Notes under the pieces: model-generated | What the model saw: the letters and a program-made list of their open reading frames with translations, nothing else | Databases searched by the model: none | Told to the model about the DNA's origin: nothing | Part shown: one piece after another, positions 1 to 9,075 of the stretch | Numbering within the stretch: position 1 is the stretch's first letter | How the letters are laid out: every line of letters begins with the position of its first letter | From: Candidatus Gastranaerophilales bacterium | GTDB lineage: Bacteria > Cyanobacteriota > Vampirovibrionia > Gastranaerophilales > Gastranaerophilaceae | Direction of reading: 5' to 3' | DNA: 64,000 nt | Assembly: GCA_944323935.1 (NCBI GenBank) | Contig: CALUUJ010000008.1 | Location: 26,053 to 90,052 of the forward strand | Position numbers and translations under genes: made by a program

Positions 1-2
1 CA

Positions 3-854
3 TCCTGCTGTCCTGCTTGGGTAAGATATTTAGAAACTCAACATCCAGAACTTCTGTCTCATTTATCTACTTGTAAGTCTCCACAAGGTATGTTGTCTCC
101 TGTATTAAAGGAATTTTTGCCAAAATATTATGAAGGTTATAAAAAAGAAGATATTATTGTAGTTTCAATTATGCCTTGTACTGCGAAAAAATATGAAGCA
201 ATAAGAGAACAACTAATAAACGAAACAGATTTTGTTCTTACAACAAAAGAATTTGCAAAAATGATAAAAGCTGCAGGTATTGACTTTAGAAAGTTAAAAG
301 AAGAAGAAGCAAATTCTCCATTTGGACAATATACCGGTGCTGCAACTATTTTTGGTGCGTCAGGCGGTGTTGCTGAAGCTGCAGTAAGAACAGCATACAA
401 TATGGTAACAGGTGAAGAACTTTCAAATGTAGATATTAAAACCTTAAGAGGCGTCGATTCTAAATCAAGAACAAAAGATTTAGTTGTTGATATAAAAGGT
501 ACATCTGTTAAAGTTAGAGTTGTATCTACATTAAAAGAAGCTGAAAAATCCTTAAAAGAAATAAAAGCCGGAACATCTAATTTCCATATTCTTGAAGTAA
601 TGGCTTGCCCTGGTGGCTGTGTAAACGGAGGCGGTCAACCAATCAGCTGTTCTGATTCTTCTATTAAAGAAAAAAGAGCAGAAGGCTTATATGAAGAAGA
701 TAGAAACTTGGAATTCAGACGTTCACATCAAAATCCTGACATTATAAAACTTTATAATGAATGTTTAGGAGGTAAACCCGGTAGTGAAATTGCACATCAT
801 CTGTTGCATACTACATACTCTGATAAATTCAAAGGTTCATATAAAGATATTTAA
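3..854 (+). CDS. [FeFe]-hydrogenase catalytic subunit, C-terminal part (5' truncated by window)
   Basis: The reading frame is open from base 3, so the gene starts before the window. All three H-cluster signatures are visible: the TSCCPAW-type L1 motif (SCCPAW right at the edge), L2 as IMPCTAKKYE, and L3 as EVMACPGGCVNGGGQP. Their cysteines hold the [4Fe-4S] cluster and the diiron site. The protein evolves or oxidises H2 in the cytoplasm, as expected of a fermentative anaerobe. The C-terminus carries the small-subunit-like tail found in monomeric hydrogenases. A strong terminator follows at once, so this is the last gene of its transcript. The N-terminal ferredoxin-like domains, and therefore the subtype (bifurcating or ferredoxin-only), cannot be seen. 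Confidence 0.95.
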   Translation, partial: SCCPAWVRYLETQHPELLSHLSTCKSPQGMLSPVLKEFLPKYYEGYKKEDIIVVSIMPCTAKKYEAIREQLINETDFVLTTKEFAKMIKAAGIDFRKLKEEEANSPFGQYTGAATIFGASGGVAEAAVRTAYNMVTGEELSNVDIKTLRGVDSKSRTKDLVVDIKGTSVKVRVVSTLKEAEKSLKEIKAGTSNFHILEVMACPGGCVNGGGQPISCSDSSIKEKRAEGLYEEDRNLEFRRSHQNPDIIKLYNECLGGKPGSEIAHHLLHTTYSDKFKGSYKDI

Positions 855-860
855 CAACAA

Positions 861-892
861 AAAGTAAAGGTGAGATAAACACCTTTACTTTT
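861..892 (+). terminator. Rho-independent terminator after hydrogenase
   Basis: Inverted repeat AAAGTAAAGGTG / CACCTTTACTTT with a short A-rich loop, followed by T residues, 7 nt after the hydrogenase stop codon. Confidence 0.85.
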
Positions 893-895
893 TGT

Positions 896-924
896 TTGAC
901 AAATTATTTTTACAGAGTTATCTT
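896..924 (+). promoter_or_regulatory. Candidate sigma70-type promoter for the Met-rich mini-gene
   Basis: TTGACA at 896-901, 17 bp, then TATCTT at 919-924 (4 of 6 matches to TATAAT). It sits just after the hydrogenase terminator and upstream of the 29-residue reading frame. Call from consensus only. Confidence 0.4.
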
Positions 925-948
925 ATAAATAATAAAAAGAAGGGTAAA

Positions 949-1038
949 ATGATTAATAAAGAACAACAAATGATGATGAATATGATGATGCAAATGCAAG
1001 GCTTAGAGTCAGGCAGTCATTATTTGTTGCGAATGTGA
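949..1038 (+). CDS. Met-rich 29-residue mini-protein (hypothetical)
   Basis: A short frame starts with ATG 6 nt after a good Shine-Dalgarno (AGAAGGG) and ends in TGA. It has its own candidate promoter upstream and its own terminator downstream, so it is a complete transcription unit. The peptide is about a third methionine, with runs such as MMMNMMMQMQ after an MINKEQQ start; there is no signal peptide or transmembrane segment. I do not recognise it. It could be a small regulatory or metal-handling peptide, or the remnant of a longer gene truncated before the terminator. Expression is inferred only from the flanking signals. Confidence 0.45.
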   Translation: MINKEQQMMMNMMMQMQGLESGSHYLLRM

Positions 1039-1057
1039 ACCTCGTTAAATAATTTAG

Positions 1058-1087
1058 AAGCTGCCTTATAAACAGGCAGCTTTTTTA
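1058..1087 (+). terminator. Rho-independent terminator
   Basis: AAGCTGCCT / AGGCAGCTT stem with a 7-nt loop and a following T-run, closing the Met-rich mini-gene unit. Confidence 0.85.
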
Positions 1088-1116
1088 GTTTAGTGTAAAT
1101 AAATATAGAGGTCACA

Positions 1117-2499
1117 ATGATTAAGGTAAATAACTATAATAATTTAAAAAATAACAATAACTCAAATAAAAGACAGAAAAATATATCTTTTAAAAGTACA
1201 GCAGCTTTGAGTGGTGCAGCTAAGATTGCAGATATTTTTCTAAAATCTCAAGAAAATTTATCTTCAACCAGATTTATTCAAGATACAGCAACAAATTGGG
1301 CACCTAAAGCTATCTTTGCCAGAAGTAAAGCTGATTTTGCTGAAATGTCTTTTTTAGAATTTCTTGAATCCGGAATATTTTATTTTGCATCTCCTATTTT
1401 AGGGGAAAAATTATTTAGGAATAAAATATTTAAAAATATACTGCCAACATCATTAAAAGATAAAGTAAATGAACAAATTCCAAAAACAGTTGAACAAATT
1501 GCATCAAATTCAGCAATTAGTGACGAAGTAAAAAAACGTGCAATTTCAACAAAAGCAGGTATTGTTTTAGCTTGTGCTGCAATTCCTATTGCTGAATATA
1601 CATTGAGTTTTGCAAAAAATCTTTTCACCTTAAAGACATTCAAAAAAAGTAATTTTAATAATATAGCTAATTTAGATAAAACACATAAAGAGACAGAAGA
1701 TAAAGAACAACAAGAAAGAGTTGAAAAAAATTCTAAAAAACAGTTAAAAAAAGCTTTAATATTATCAGGAGTAGGAGTTGCTTCAGGGGTTGCTTTAGCA
1801 TTAAACGGACATAAATCAGATCTGTTGCAGAATGTAAGTAAAACTATACTTGAACCTGGTAAAACAGCTGCAAAAATGGTAAGTAAGGCCGGAATAAAAT
1901 CAGAAAAAGTTTCAAATGTATTAAGCAAATTCAGTTTGGATTTTGCAAATAACAACGGTAAACTGGCACTTAGTAAAGGGCAATTGGCTCTTACCGCAAT
2001 ATTAGGTTTATTTGGATATTCAAAAGCCGCTGAAGACAGAGGAAAGCTTGACGTTGCGGAAGTTTGGACAAGAGTACCTTTGGTTGTTTTCTATACAATT
2101 TTTGGCGGTGAATTATTTGAAAAAGCTTTTACAAAAATATTAAAGAAGAATAATAAATTTTCAGATATCTTATCGAAAACGACGGAAAACGGATTGAATC
2201 TTCCAACAAGAGCAGAACTGCCAAAATTAGCCGAAAAGATAGCTAAAGCAAGAAATACAAATCCTGCTAAAGAACTTTCAAGATTAACAAAAGAAACAGC
2301 TTTTGTAAGTGCAGTACCATATGCTTTTAGTCTGCTTTTTATGGGGCTTACACTTTCTGCAATTACAAGATTATGGACTCAATACAGATATAATCATCAA
2401 CAAAAAAATGAAGCAAAAGATAAAATGAATTTTATTATATATGCTAAACAGCAAGCTCCTGAAATATTCAAAGATATTGAACTAAATAATCAAACTTAG
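1117..2499 (+). CDS. Clade-type protein with N-terminal SFKS motif and several hydrophobic segments
   Basis: 460 residues with no recognised domain. The N-terminus is Asn/Lys-rich and low in complexity, then reads NISFKSTAAL. This matches the short Phe motif seen near the start of at least six other proteins in the window. Four or five hydrophobic stretches follow (for example around residues 149-165, 214-225, 288-298, 325-340 and 402-418), separated by Lys/Glu-rich regions, so a membrane-associated protein is likely. A good Shine-Dalgarno (GAGGT) precedes the ATG. The alcohol dehydrogenase follows 14 nt later but appears to have its own start-proximal promoter. Function unknown. Confidence 0.75.
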   Translation: MIKVNNYNNLKNNNNSNKRQKNISFKSTAALSGAAKIADIFLKSQENLSSTRFIQDTATNWAPKAIFARSKADFAEMSFLEFLESGIFYFASPILGEKLFRNKIFKNILPTSLKDKVNEQIPKTVEQIASNSAISDEVKKRAISTKAGIVLACAAIPIAEYTLSFAKNLFTLKTFKKSNFNNIANLDKTHKETEDKEQQERVEKNSKKQLKKALILSGVGVASGVALALNGHKSDLLQNVSKTILEPGKTAAKMVSKAGIKSEKVSNVLSKFSLDFANNNGKLALSKGQLALTAILGLFGYSKAAEDRGKLDVAEVWTRVPLVVFYTIFGGELFEKAFTKILKKNNKFSDILSKTTENGLNLPTRAELPKLAEKIAKARNTNPAKELSRLTKETAFVSAVPYAFSLLFMGLTLSAITRLWTQYRYNHQQKNEAKDKMNFIIYAKQQAPEIFKDIELNNQT

Positions 2500-2501
2500 T
2501 T

Positions 2502-2507
2502 TATAAT
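2502..2507 (+). promoter_or_regulatory. -10 box of a predicted leaderless promoter (alcohol dehydrogenase)
   Basis: Perfect TATAAT, 6 nt before the ATG at 2514. A TTGAAC lies upstream with a rather long 19-bp spacer. No ribosome-binding site is present. Confidence 0.5.
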
Positions 2508-2513
2508 AAAAAT

Positions 2514-3554
2514 ATGAAAGCATTAGTTTATAATACTTTATACAAAAATAGAATTGCATTAACTGAAAGAAATCTGCCCAAAATTGAAAATTCAAAAGAT
2601 GCAATTGTAAGAGTAACTTTGTCATCTATATGTACAAGTGACCTTCATATAATGCATGGTTTTGTTCCAAGAGCAAATAACGACATTGTTTTAGGACATG
2701 AATTTGTCGGCGAAGTCGTAGATATTGGCTCTGAAGTAAAAAATATAAAAAAAGGTGATAGAGTTAGTGCTAATTGTATAACTTTTTGCGGTGAATGTTA
2801 TTTTTGTAAGCACGGGTTTATTAATAATTGTAAGATTGGCGGATGGGAGCTTGGATGTAGAATTGATGGTTGTCAGGCTGAATATGTCAGAGTTCCGTTT
2901 GCAGATACGGGACTAACAAAAATTCCTGATAACGTTACATTTAAAAATGCATTATTTGTTGGAGATATATTATCCAGCGGTTATTTTGGCGCAGGAATGT
3001 GTCAGATTAAAGATGGAGATATTGTAGCTGTTATTGGTTCAGGCCCCGTAGGTTTATGTGCAATGCTTTCAGCAAAATTAATGGGTGCTTTGTCTGTTAT
3101 TGCAATTGATATAAATGATAATCGGTTAAAAGTTGCTGAAAAAGAAGCTTTGGCTGATATTACCCTGAATCCTAAAAAAATTAATATTGAAGAAGAAATA
3201 AAAAAAATAACCAATAATATTGGCGTAGATTCAGTTATTGAAGCAGCAGGGACTAAAGATACTTTTGAAATGGCTTGGAAAATTGCACGTCCAAATGCCA
3301 TTGTTGGTATTGTTGCAATGTATGATAGGAATATGATTTTACCTCTACCTGATATGTATGGTAAAAATCTTACATTTAAGACAGGCGGAGTTGATGCTAT
3401 TCACTGTAAAGAACTACTTAAACTTATCTCTGAACAAAAAATTTCTACTGATTTTCTTATTACACAAGAGTTTGATTTAAAAGAAATTGAAACAGCATAT
3501 TCGCTGTTTCAATTTCATCAAAATGAATGTTTAAAAATTATGATTGTTCATTAG
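2514..3554 (+). CDS. Zinc-dependent alcohol dehydrogenase family protein (MDR superfamily)
   Basis: 346 residues, normal for medium-chain dehydrogenases. The GroES-like domain carries the catalytic zinc ligands Cys40 and His62-Glu63 (GHEFVGEV) and the structural-zinc cluster Cys92, Cys95, Cys98 and Cys106 (CGECYFCKHGFINNC). The Rossmann domain has GSGPVG at about 175-180. It should oxidise or reduce an alcohol or polyol with NAD(P); the substrate cannot be told. There is no Shine-Dalgarno, but TATAAT at 2502-2507 ends 6 nt before the ATG, which suggests a leaderless transcript. The last 4 nt overlap the end of the convergent gene. Confidence 0.9.
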   Translation: MKALVYNTLYKNRIALTERNLPKIENSKDAIVRVTLSSICTSDLHIMHGFVPRANNDIVLGHEFVGEVVDIGSEVKNIKKGDRVSANCITFCGECYFCKHGFINNCKIGGWELGCRIDGCQAEYVRVPFADTGLTKIPDNVTFKNALFVGDILSSGYFGAGMCQIKDGDIVAVIGSGPVGLCAMLSAKLMGALSVIAIDINDNRLKVAEKEALADITLNPKKINIEEEIKKITNNIGVDSVIEAAGTKDTFEMAWKIARPNAIVGIVAMYDRNMILPLPDMYGKNLTFKTGGVDAIHCKELLKLISEQKISTDFLITQEFDLKEIETAYSLFQFHQNECLKIMIVH

Positions 3555-4042
3555 TTTACATGAGATTTATATATCTCATCTGTTACCATATAATTAACAT
3601 CAACATTTTTTATTTTCATTCTGTCTTTTGTAGAAAGAAAACCTCTTTCATTTGCAGTTTTATCTGCAGCTTTTATATTATGATTTTTTATAATATTCGA
3701 AGCAATCAAAGCTCCTGTAGAAGCTAAAAATCCAATATTTGCTGCTTTATTTACATTAAAAAGTTTTTTTGACAATTGTTCACCAGCGGATATACGACTA
3801 ATTACATTCGTTTTTGCAACCATAGAAGCCAAAAATCCAAACATACCAGCTACGGAAAAAGCTGATTCTGCTGCCTTGTATTTACCATCTTCAACTTCTC
3901 TTCCTAAAGATAACTTGAGAGCATCATTTGCTTGGTTTTGACTAACCCATTTGTAATATTGCTCTTTTCGTGCTTTTTTCGCTTCTTTCTTTTCAATATT
4001 TCTTCCTGAAAATGAAATTTCGTTAACTGCGTTTACCGGCAT
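3551..4042 (-). CDS. Clade-type hypothetical protein with N-terminal ISFSG motif
   Basis: 163 residues from the ATG at 4042, chosen because AGGAGAGG lies just upstream; an in-frame start at 4081 has no such site. The N-terminus MPVNAVNEISFSGRN carries the short Phe-Gly motif typical of this genome. A Lys/Glu-rich stretch follows, then two hydrophobic segments rich in Ala, Gly and Phe (about residues 65-80 and 103-121). No known domain. It is convergent with the alcohol dehydrogenase and overlaps its stop region by 4 nt. Confidence 0.7.
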   Translation of the reverse strand: MPVNAVNEISFSGRNIEKKEAKKARKEQYYKWVSQNQANDALKLSLGREVEDGKYKAAESAFSVAGMFGFLASMVAKTNVISRISAGEQLSKKLFNVNKAANIGFLASTGALIASNIIKNHNIKAADKTANERGFLSTKDRMKIKNVDVNYMVTDEIYKSHVN

Positions 4043-4123
4043 GCTTCCTCTCCTATATCCTAACAATTGCTTAAAAAACAAATTTGATTTTTTTTGCTAT
4101 GTTTTCAATTAAAATTTTTAAAT

Positions 4124-4825
4124 TTAATATAGTTGAATAATTTGTTGTATTGCGTTATTTGCAAGATTATATATTTCGTCAAGCTGTGATTTTTCAAAAG
4201 GTGCACCTTCTGCTGTAGTTTGAAATTCAATAATTTTACCTGATTTTGTCATTACTACATTGCTGTCAACTTGTGCGTGTGAGTCTTCTGAATAATCTAA
4301 ATCAAGCTTTATTTCTCCATCAATTATTCCGACAGAAACGGCACCTATTGGTTCAATAATTGGATTTTCTGTTAATATGCCTTGTTCTATAAGTTTATCT
4401 ATTGCAATATTCATTGCAACAAATCCACCACATATAGACGCGCATCTTGTTCCACCGTCAGCCTGTATTACATCGGCATCAATTGTAATTGTTCTGTCAC
4501 CTAGTTTTTCTAAATCAATACAAGAACGAAGACTTCTTCCAATAAGTCTTTGTATTTCTTGAGTTCTTCCTGATATTTTTGTTCTCTCTCTTTGGCACCT
4601 TGTATGAGTTGCAGAAGGTAATAATGAATATTCGGCAGTTACCCAGCCTCTTGGGTCTGTTTTTTCCATCCATCTGGGTTTACCTTCTTCAACAGAAGCT
4701 GTAACAATTACTTTTGTATCGTCAAACTCTACTAAAACAGAGCCTAAGGCATGTTTTGTATAATCTTTTGTTATTTTTATACTTCTTAGTTCATTATTTT
4801 TTCTATTATTTAATCTTTCGCTCAT
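4124..4825 (-). CDS. rph: Ribonuclease PH
   Basis: 233 residues, close to the usual 238-240. Phosphorolytic 3'-to-5' exoribonuclease that trims tRNA 3' ends. Family signatures are clear: the N-terminal RxxKITxxYxKHAxGSVLVxFxxTKVIVTASVEE region, PRGWVTAEYSLLPSATHTR, and RTQEIQRLIGRSLRS with the phosphate-binding Arg residues, then DADVIQADGGTRCASICGG. The start has AAGGG upstream. It is divergent from metG, sharing a short intergenic region of about 70 nt. Confidence 0.96.
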   Translation of the reverse strand: MSERLNNRKNNELRSIKITKDYTKHALGSVLVEFDDTKVIVTASVEEGKPRWMEKTDPRGWVTAEYSLLPSATHTRCQRERTKISGRTQEIQRLIGRSLRSCIDLEKLGDRTITIDADVIQADGGTRCASICGGFVAMNIAIDKLIEQGILTENPIIEPIGAVSVGIIDGEIKLDLDYSEDSHAQVDSNVVMTKSGKIIEFQTTAEGAPFEKSQLDEIYNLANNAIQQIIQLY

Positions 4826-4898
4826 ATATAACCCTTTTTTATAAAATACCTTTGTGTTAAATTTATTTTATCATATTTGTTCAAAGGTGTAGTTTATT

Positions 4899-6470
4899 AT
4901 GCAAGAAAAATTTTATTTAACAACAGCAATTGATTATGTTAATGGTGCTCCACATATAGGACATGCTTATGAAAAGATATTATCTGATGTGATAATCAGA
5001 CATAAAAGACAAACCGTTGATTATGCCTATATGCTTACAGGTACAGATGAACATGGTGTTAAAATCCAAAAAACAGCAGCTGCAAAAGGCATAACACCAA
5101 AAGAATTATGTGATGAAAATTTTTCAAAATTTGAACAAGCTTGGAAAGAGCTAGAAATAAGTTATGATCAAATTATCAGAACAACAGATGAACAACACAG
5201 AAAAGTAGTTGGACAAATATTTAAAAAACTTTTAGAAAATGGTGACATATATAAACATTCATATACAGGTTTATATTGCAGTGGTTGTGAAGCTTTTCTA
5301 AATCCAAAAGATTTAACTGAAGACGGGTTGTGCCCTGATCACTTAAAAAGACCGGAAGAAGTTACAGAAGAAAATTACTTCTTTAAATTAACTAAATATA
5401 AAGATAAAATTGCTGACTATATTAAATCACACCCAGATTTTATTCAACCTGCAATTAGAGTTAATGAAATATTAAATCAATTAGAAAATATCGAAGATAT
5501 ATCAGTTTCAAGAACAAAATCTTCTGTCCAATGGGGAATAGGTGTTCCTGGTGATGAAACACAGACAATATATGTTTGGATAGATGCTCTATCTAATTAC
5601 ATCACTGCTATAGGCTATGACATTGAAAATCCTTCTGATAAATTTAAAACATTATGGCCGGTTGATGTTCATGTTATTGGTAAAGATATAATAAAATTTC
5701 ATTCGATATATTGGATCGCTATCTTAATGGCGCTTGATTTGCCGTTGCCGAAATCTATATTTGCACACGGTTGGATTACTATTGATCAATCAAAAATGAG
5801 TAAGTCTTTAGGAAATGTTATAGCACCACATGACGTATTGGTTGCTTTTAACTTAGATAAACCGGATGCGTTCAGATATTATATGGCATCTGCTGCTCTA
5901 ATTGGTAAAGATGGCAACTATTCTGATGAAGATTTTAAAGAAAAAGTTAACGCTGACCTGGCTAATAACATTGGAAATCTTCTAAACAGAACATTAAATA
6001 TGCTCGTAAAGTATTTTGATGGCGAAATAAAACCTGAATTTGTTACAGAGAAAAATGATAAAATTGCTATCTTAGCAGCAAATACAAAAACTCAAATTAT
6101 TGAGTGTTTTAATAAATTTGAAGTTGCAGAAGCAGCGAATTTAATCGTCTCTTTTGCGGATAATGTAAATAAATATGTGACGGAGAATGCCCCTTGGACT
6201 CTTGCTAAAGAAGATAAAATGCTTGATTGTGGTAAAGTTCTATATAATGTTCTTGAAGCAATGCGTCATATTGCTATTTTATTATATCCATATTGCCCTA
6301 ATATCTCACAGGATATATTAATTCAGCTGAATGAAAAAATAGATTTTAAATATGAAAATCTTTCATGGGGCAGTTTAAAACCAACTAAAATTACGGAAAA
6401 AGAAAAAATAAAACCTGTATTTTTAAGGTTAGACTCAGAATTCGCAACAGACAAGAAAAAAGGGAAATAA
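4899..6470 (+). CDS. metG: Methionyl-tRNA synthetase
   Basis: 523 residues. Class I synthetase charging tRNA-Met. HIGH signature is PHIGH with His19-Ile-Gly-His22; KMSKS is at 299-303. The zinc knuckle in the connective-peptide region reads Cys127, Cys130, Cys145, His148 (the CPDH form, as in Thermus-type enzymes). The C-terminal EMAP/tRNA-binding domain of longer MetRS is absent, so this is the short form. AAAGGTG upstream is a plausible Shine-Dalgarno. prfB follows after 3 nt, so the two translation genes form an operon. Confidence 0.96.
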   Translation: MQEKFYLTTAIDYVNGAPHIGHAYEKILSDVIIRHKRQTVDYAYMLTGTDEHGVKIQKTAAAKGITPKELCDENFSKFEQAWKELEISYDQIIRTTDEQHRKVVGQIFKKLLENGDIYKHSYTGLYCSGCEAFLNPKDLTEDGLCPDHLKRPEEVTEENYFFKLTKYKDKIADYIKSHPDFIQPAIRVNEILNQLENIEDISVSRTKSSVQWGIGVPGDETQTIYVWIDALSNYITAIGYDIENPSDKFKTLWPVDVHVIGKDIIKFHSIYWIAILMALDLPLPKSIFAHGWITIDQSKMSKSLGNVIAPHDVLVAFNLDKPDAFRYYMASAALIGKDGNYSDEDFKEKVNADLANNIGNLLNRTLNMLVKYFDGEIKPEFVTEKNDKIAILAANTKTQIIECFNKFEVAEAANLIVSFADNVNKYVTENAPWTLAKEDKMLDCGKVLYNVLEAMRHIAILLYPYCPNISQDILIQLNEKIDFKYENLSWGSLKPTKITEKEKIKPVFLRLDSEFATDKKKGK

Positions 6471-6473
6471 GCA

Positions 6474-7583
6474 TTGATTTATGTAGAAATAAAACAATCT
6501 TATACCCCTGTAAAGTCAATGTTTGAAAAAGCTTTGAAGGTTTTCAATATTGAATCACTGAAGAATTCTATAAAACAAAATGAATCAAAACTCCAACAAA
6601 GCGATGTTTGGTCAAATCCTGAACTTTCATCTAAAATATCACAAGAAATTAAAGAAGATAAAGATAATCTCGATAAAATTGAACGATGGAAAACTTTAGT
6701 CAGTGATATTGATACTCTTTTTGAATTGTATGAAGAAACAAAAGAAGATTCAGTTCTTGTTGAAGTTGATAAAACAATTAAAATTTTAAAGTCTGAATTA
6801 GAAACTTGGGAAATAGAATCAACACTAAGTGGTGAATATGACAAATCTGATGCTATTATAACGATAAATGCAGGAGCAGGCGGAACAGACGCACAAGACT
6901 GGGCTCAAATGCTTTTAAGAATGTATATGCGTTGGGCAGAAAATAAACATTGGAAAGTTGAAATGATAGAACATTCTGATGGTGAAGAAGCAGGAATAAA
7001 ATCTGCAACTATAAAGGTTTTAGGCAAATATGCTTATGGTCTTGCAAAGGCAGAAAAAGGTGTGCACAGACTTGTCAGAATCTCTCCATTTAATGCAAAC
7101 GGAAAAAGGCAAACCAGTTTTGCCAGTTTAGAAGTTTCTCCTGTTATTGAAGACTTTAGTAAAAAAATTGTAATACCACAAGAAGATATAGTAGTAGATA
7201 CAATGCGTTCAGGCGGTGCAGGCGGACAAAACGTAAATAAGGTTGAAACAGCCGTAAGAATTTTACATAAACCTACAGGTATAGTTGTAAGATGTCAGCA
7301 ACAACGCTCTCAGCTTCAGAACAAAGAAACAGCAATGCAAATACTTGCTTCTAAATTATTAGCAATAAAGCAGGCTGAACATGAAGAAAAATTGATGAAA
7401 CTAAAAGGACAAAATGTTGACATAAATTTCGGCTCACAAATACGTTCATATGTATTTCATCCTTATAAAATGGTCAAAGACCACAGGACAAACTATGAAG
7501 TAGGAAATGTTGATGCAGTAATGGACGGTTCTATTGATGGATTCATAGAAGCATTTCTTAAACAAGGAATCAAAATAGAATAA
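6474..7583 (+). CDS. prfB: Peptide chain release factor 2
   Basis: 369 residues. Recognises UGA and UAA and releases the nascent chain. The stop-codon reading tripeptide SPF is at about 204-206 and the catalytic GGQ at 250-252 ([16 protein letters not shown]). The TTG at 6474 is chosen because AGGG precedes it and because the distance from the start to the conserved Trp at about 46 fits Bacillus-type RF2; the first ATG would start at 6519. No in-frame UGA occurs in the N-terminal part, so the autoregulatory +1 frameshift of many prfB genes is missing here. Confidence 0.95.
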   Translation: MIYVEIKQSYTPVKSMFEKALKVFNIESLKNSIKQNESKLQQSDVWSNPELSSKISQEIKEDKDNLDKIERWKTLVSDIDTLFELYEETKEDSVLVEVDKTIKILKSELETWEIESTLSGEYDKSDAIITINAGAGGTDAQDWAQMLLRMYMRWAENKHWKVEMIEHSDGEEAGIKSATIKVLGKYAYGLAKAEKGVHRLVRISPFNANGKRQTSFASLEVSPVIEDFSKKIVIPQEDIVVDTMRSGGAGGQNVNKVETAVRILHKPTGIVVRCQQQRSQLQNKETAMQILASKLLAIKQAEHEEKLMKLKGQNVDINFGSQIRSYVFHPYKMVKDHRTNYEVGNVDAVMDGSIDGFIEAFLKQGIKIE

Positions 7584-7670
7584 TTTTTTATTTTTTTGTT
7601 ATGATAGAAATAATATGCAAATCAATTTACATATTGGATTAAAACACTAGACTAAATAGAGAGGTAGACT

Positions 7671-8996
7671 ATGGAACAATTTTATGCTTGGGTTCAGAGC
7701 CATTCAATAGTTATATCTGCAATAGTTCTGATACTCGCATACGTATTTATCGCTCTTGAAAAAATACCAAAAGTTACTATTGCTCTTTTGGGTGCAGCAG
7801 TTGTTGTTTTTTCAGGATTGGTAAGTCAAGAAAAAATAGCTGAAACAGGATTAAATGAATTTTATTTTATTAATTTTGTAGATTTTAATGTAATATTTTT
7901 ATTAGTTTCAATGATGATTATAGTAAATATTACAACCAGATGTGGTGTATTCAAATGGGTTGCTATTGAATTATTAAAAATGACAAAAGGAAAACCATTA
8001 ATGGTTCTTATTACTTTGGCCTTTTTAACAGCAATTCTATCAGCATTTTTAGATAATGTTACAACCGTTATTCTTATTATGCCCATAACTTTCGTTGTAG
8101 CAAAACAGTTAGATATAAATCCTGTGCCATTATTAATAACTGAAATCTTCGCTTCAAATATTGGTGGTACGGCAACTTTAATTGGTGATCCTCCAAATAT
8201 TATTATTGGCAGTGCGGCAAGTTTTTCATTCATGGATTTTATTAAAGAACTAACTATAATTTGTCTTATAATTATGACTGCCGTAGTTGCCTTTTTATAC
8301 TTATGCTTTAGAAAACAATTAGTTACAACCGAAGAAAAAATGGCAAGTATTCAAGAAATTGACAATTCTAAAACAATCACCGATTATGCACTTTTAAAAA
8401 GAAGTATGATAGTTTTAGGCTTAGTTATTTTAGGTTTCTTGACCCACGATATAACACATATAGCAACCTGTATAATTGCGTTTATTGGTGCAAGTATTTT
8501 ATTATTATTTGAAAATCCTGAAGAAACCTTCAAGGAAGTTGAATGGAATACTATTTTCTTCTTTATTGGTTTATTCATAATCATTGGTGGTTTTGAAGCA
8601 GCCGGCGGAATTAAATTAATGGCTGATTGGTTATTAAAAGTTACTGCAGGATCTCAACAAATTGCATCATATGTAATTTTATGGGCGTCAGGTATTTTAT
8701 CCGGTATTATAGATAATATTCCTTATACCGCAACAATGGCTCCAATGATTCATGAAATTGAACTTGAAAAAGGAAGAGAATTTGTTTTACCTATGTGGTG
8801 GTGTCTTGCTCTTGGAGCTTGTTTAGGCGGCAACTTAACTATAATTGGTGCAGCAGCAAATGTTATAGTTTCTGAAAACTCAGCTAAACACGGACATGTA
8901 ATTAAATTTTTAGAATTTATGAAATATGGTGTTATTGTCGTATTTATTTCTTTAGCACTGTCTTCAATTTACATTTGGATAAGACATTTCATATAA
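7671..8996 (+). CDS. NhaD/ArsB-type ion transporter (SLC13-like, ion transporter superfamily)
   Basis: 441 residues with about 11-12 hydrophobic segments, so an inner-membrane carrier. The repeated helical-hairpin signatures are visible: DNVTTVILIMPIT with EIFASNIGGTATLIGDPPNIIIG in the first half, and DNIPYTATMAPM with GACLGGNLTIIGAAANVI in the second. These fit the ArsB/NhaD/CitM superfamily, probably a Na+/H+ antiporter or an anion transporter; the ion cannot be settled from sequence. GAGAGG precedes the start. It stands alone between prfB and a terminator at 9017-9047. Confidence 0.88.
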   Translation: MEQFYAWVQSHSIVISAIVLILAYVFIALEKIPKVTIALLGAAVVVFSGLVSQEKIAETGLNEFYFINFVDFNVIFLLVSMMIIVNITTRCGVFKWVAIELLKMTKGKPLMVLITLAFLTAILSAFLDNVTTVILIMPITFVVAKQLDINPVPLLITEIFASNIGGTATLIGDPPNIIIGSAASFSFMDFIKELTIICLIIMTAVVAFLYLCFRKQLVTTEEKMASIQEIDNSKTITDYALLKRSMIVLGLVILGFLTHDITHIATCIIAFIGASILLLFENPEETFKEVEWNTIFFFIGLFIIIGGFEAAGGIKLMADWLLKVTAGSQQIASYVILWASGILSGIIDNIPYTATMAPMIHEIELEKGREFVLPMWWCLALGACLGGNLTIIGAAANVIVSENSAKHGHVIKFLEFMKYGVIVVFISLALSSIYIWIRHFI

Positions 8997-9016
8997 ATAA
9001 TAATAAATTATATAGA

Positions 9017-9047
9017 AGAAGCAGTTATATAATAACTGCTTCTTTCT
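9017..9047 (+). terminator. Rho-independent terminator (possibly bidirectional)
   Basis: AGAAGCAGTTAT / ATAACTGCTTCT stem with almost no loop. T-rich sequence follows on the + side and A-rich sequence precedes, so it may serve both converging genes (transporter and lptA). Confidence 0.8.
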
Positions 9048-9075
9048 TTATTTATTAATTAATTAAAATAATTTT

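Noticed and set aside
6474..6600. Programmed +1 frameshift in prfB
   Set aside because: The frame is open from the TTG at 6474 through the conserved N-terminal region; there is no in-frame UGA.
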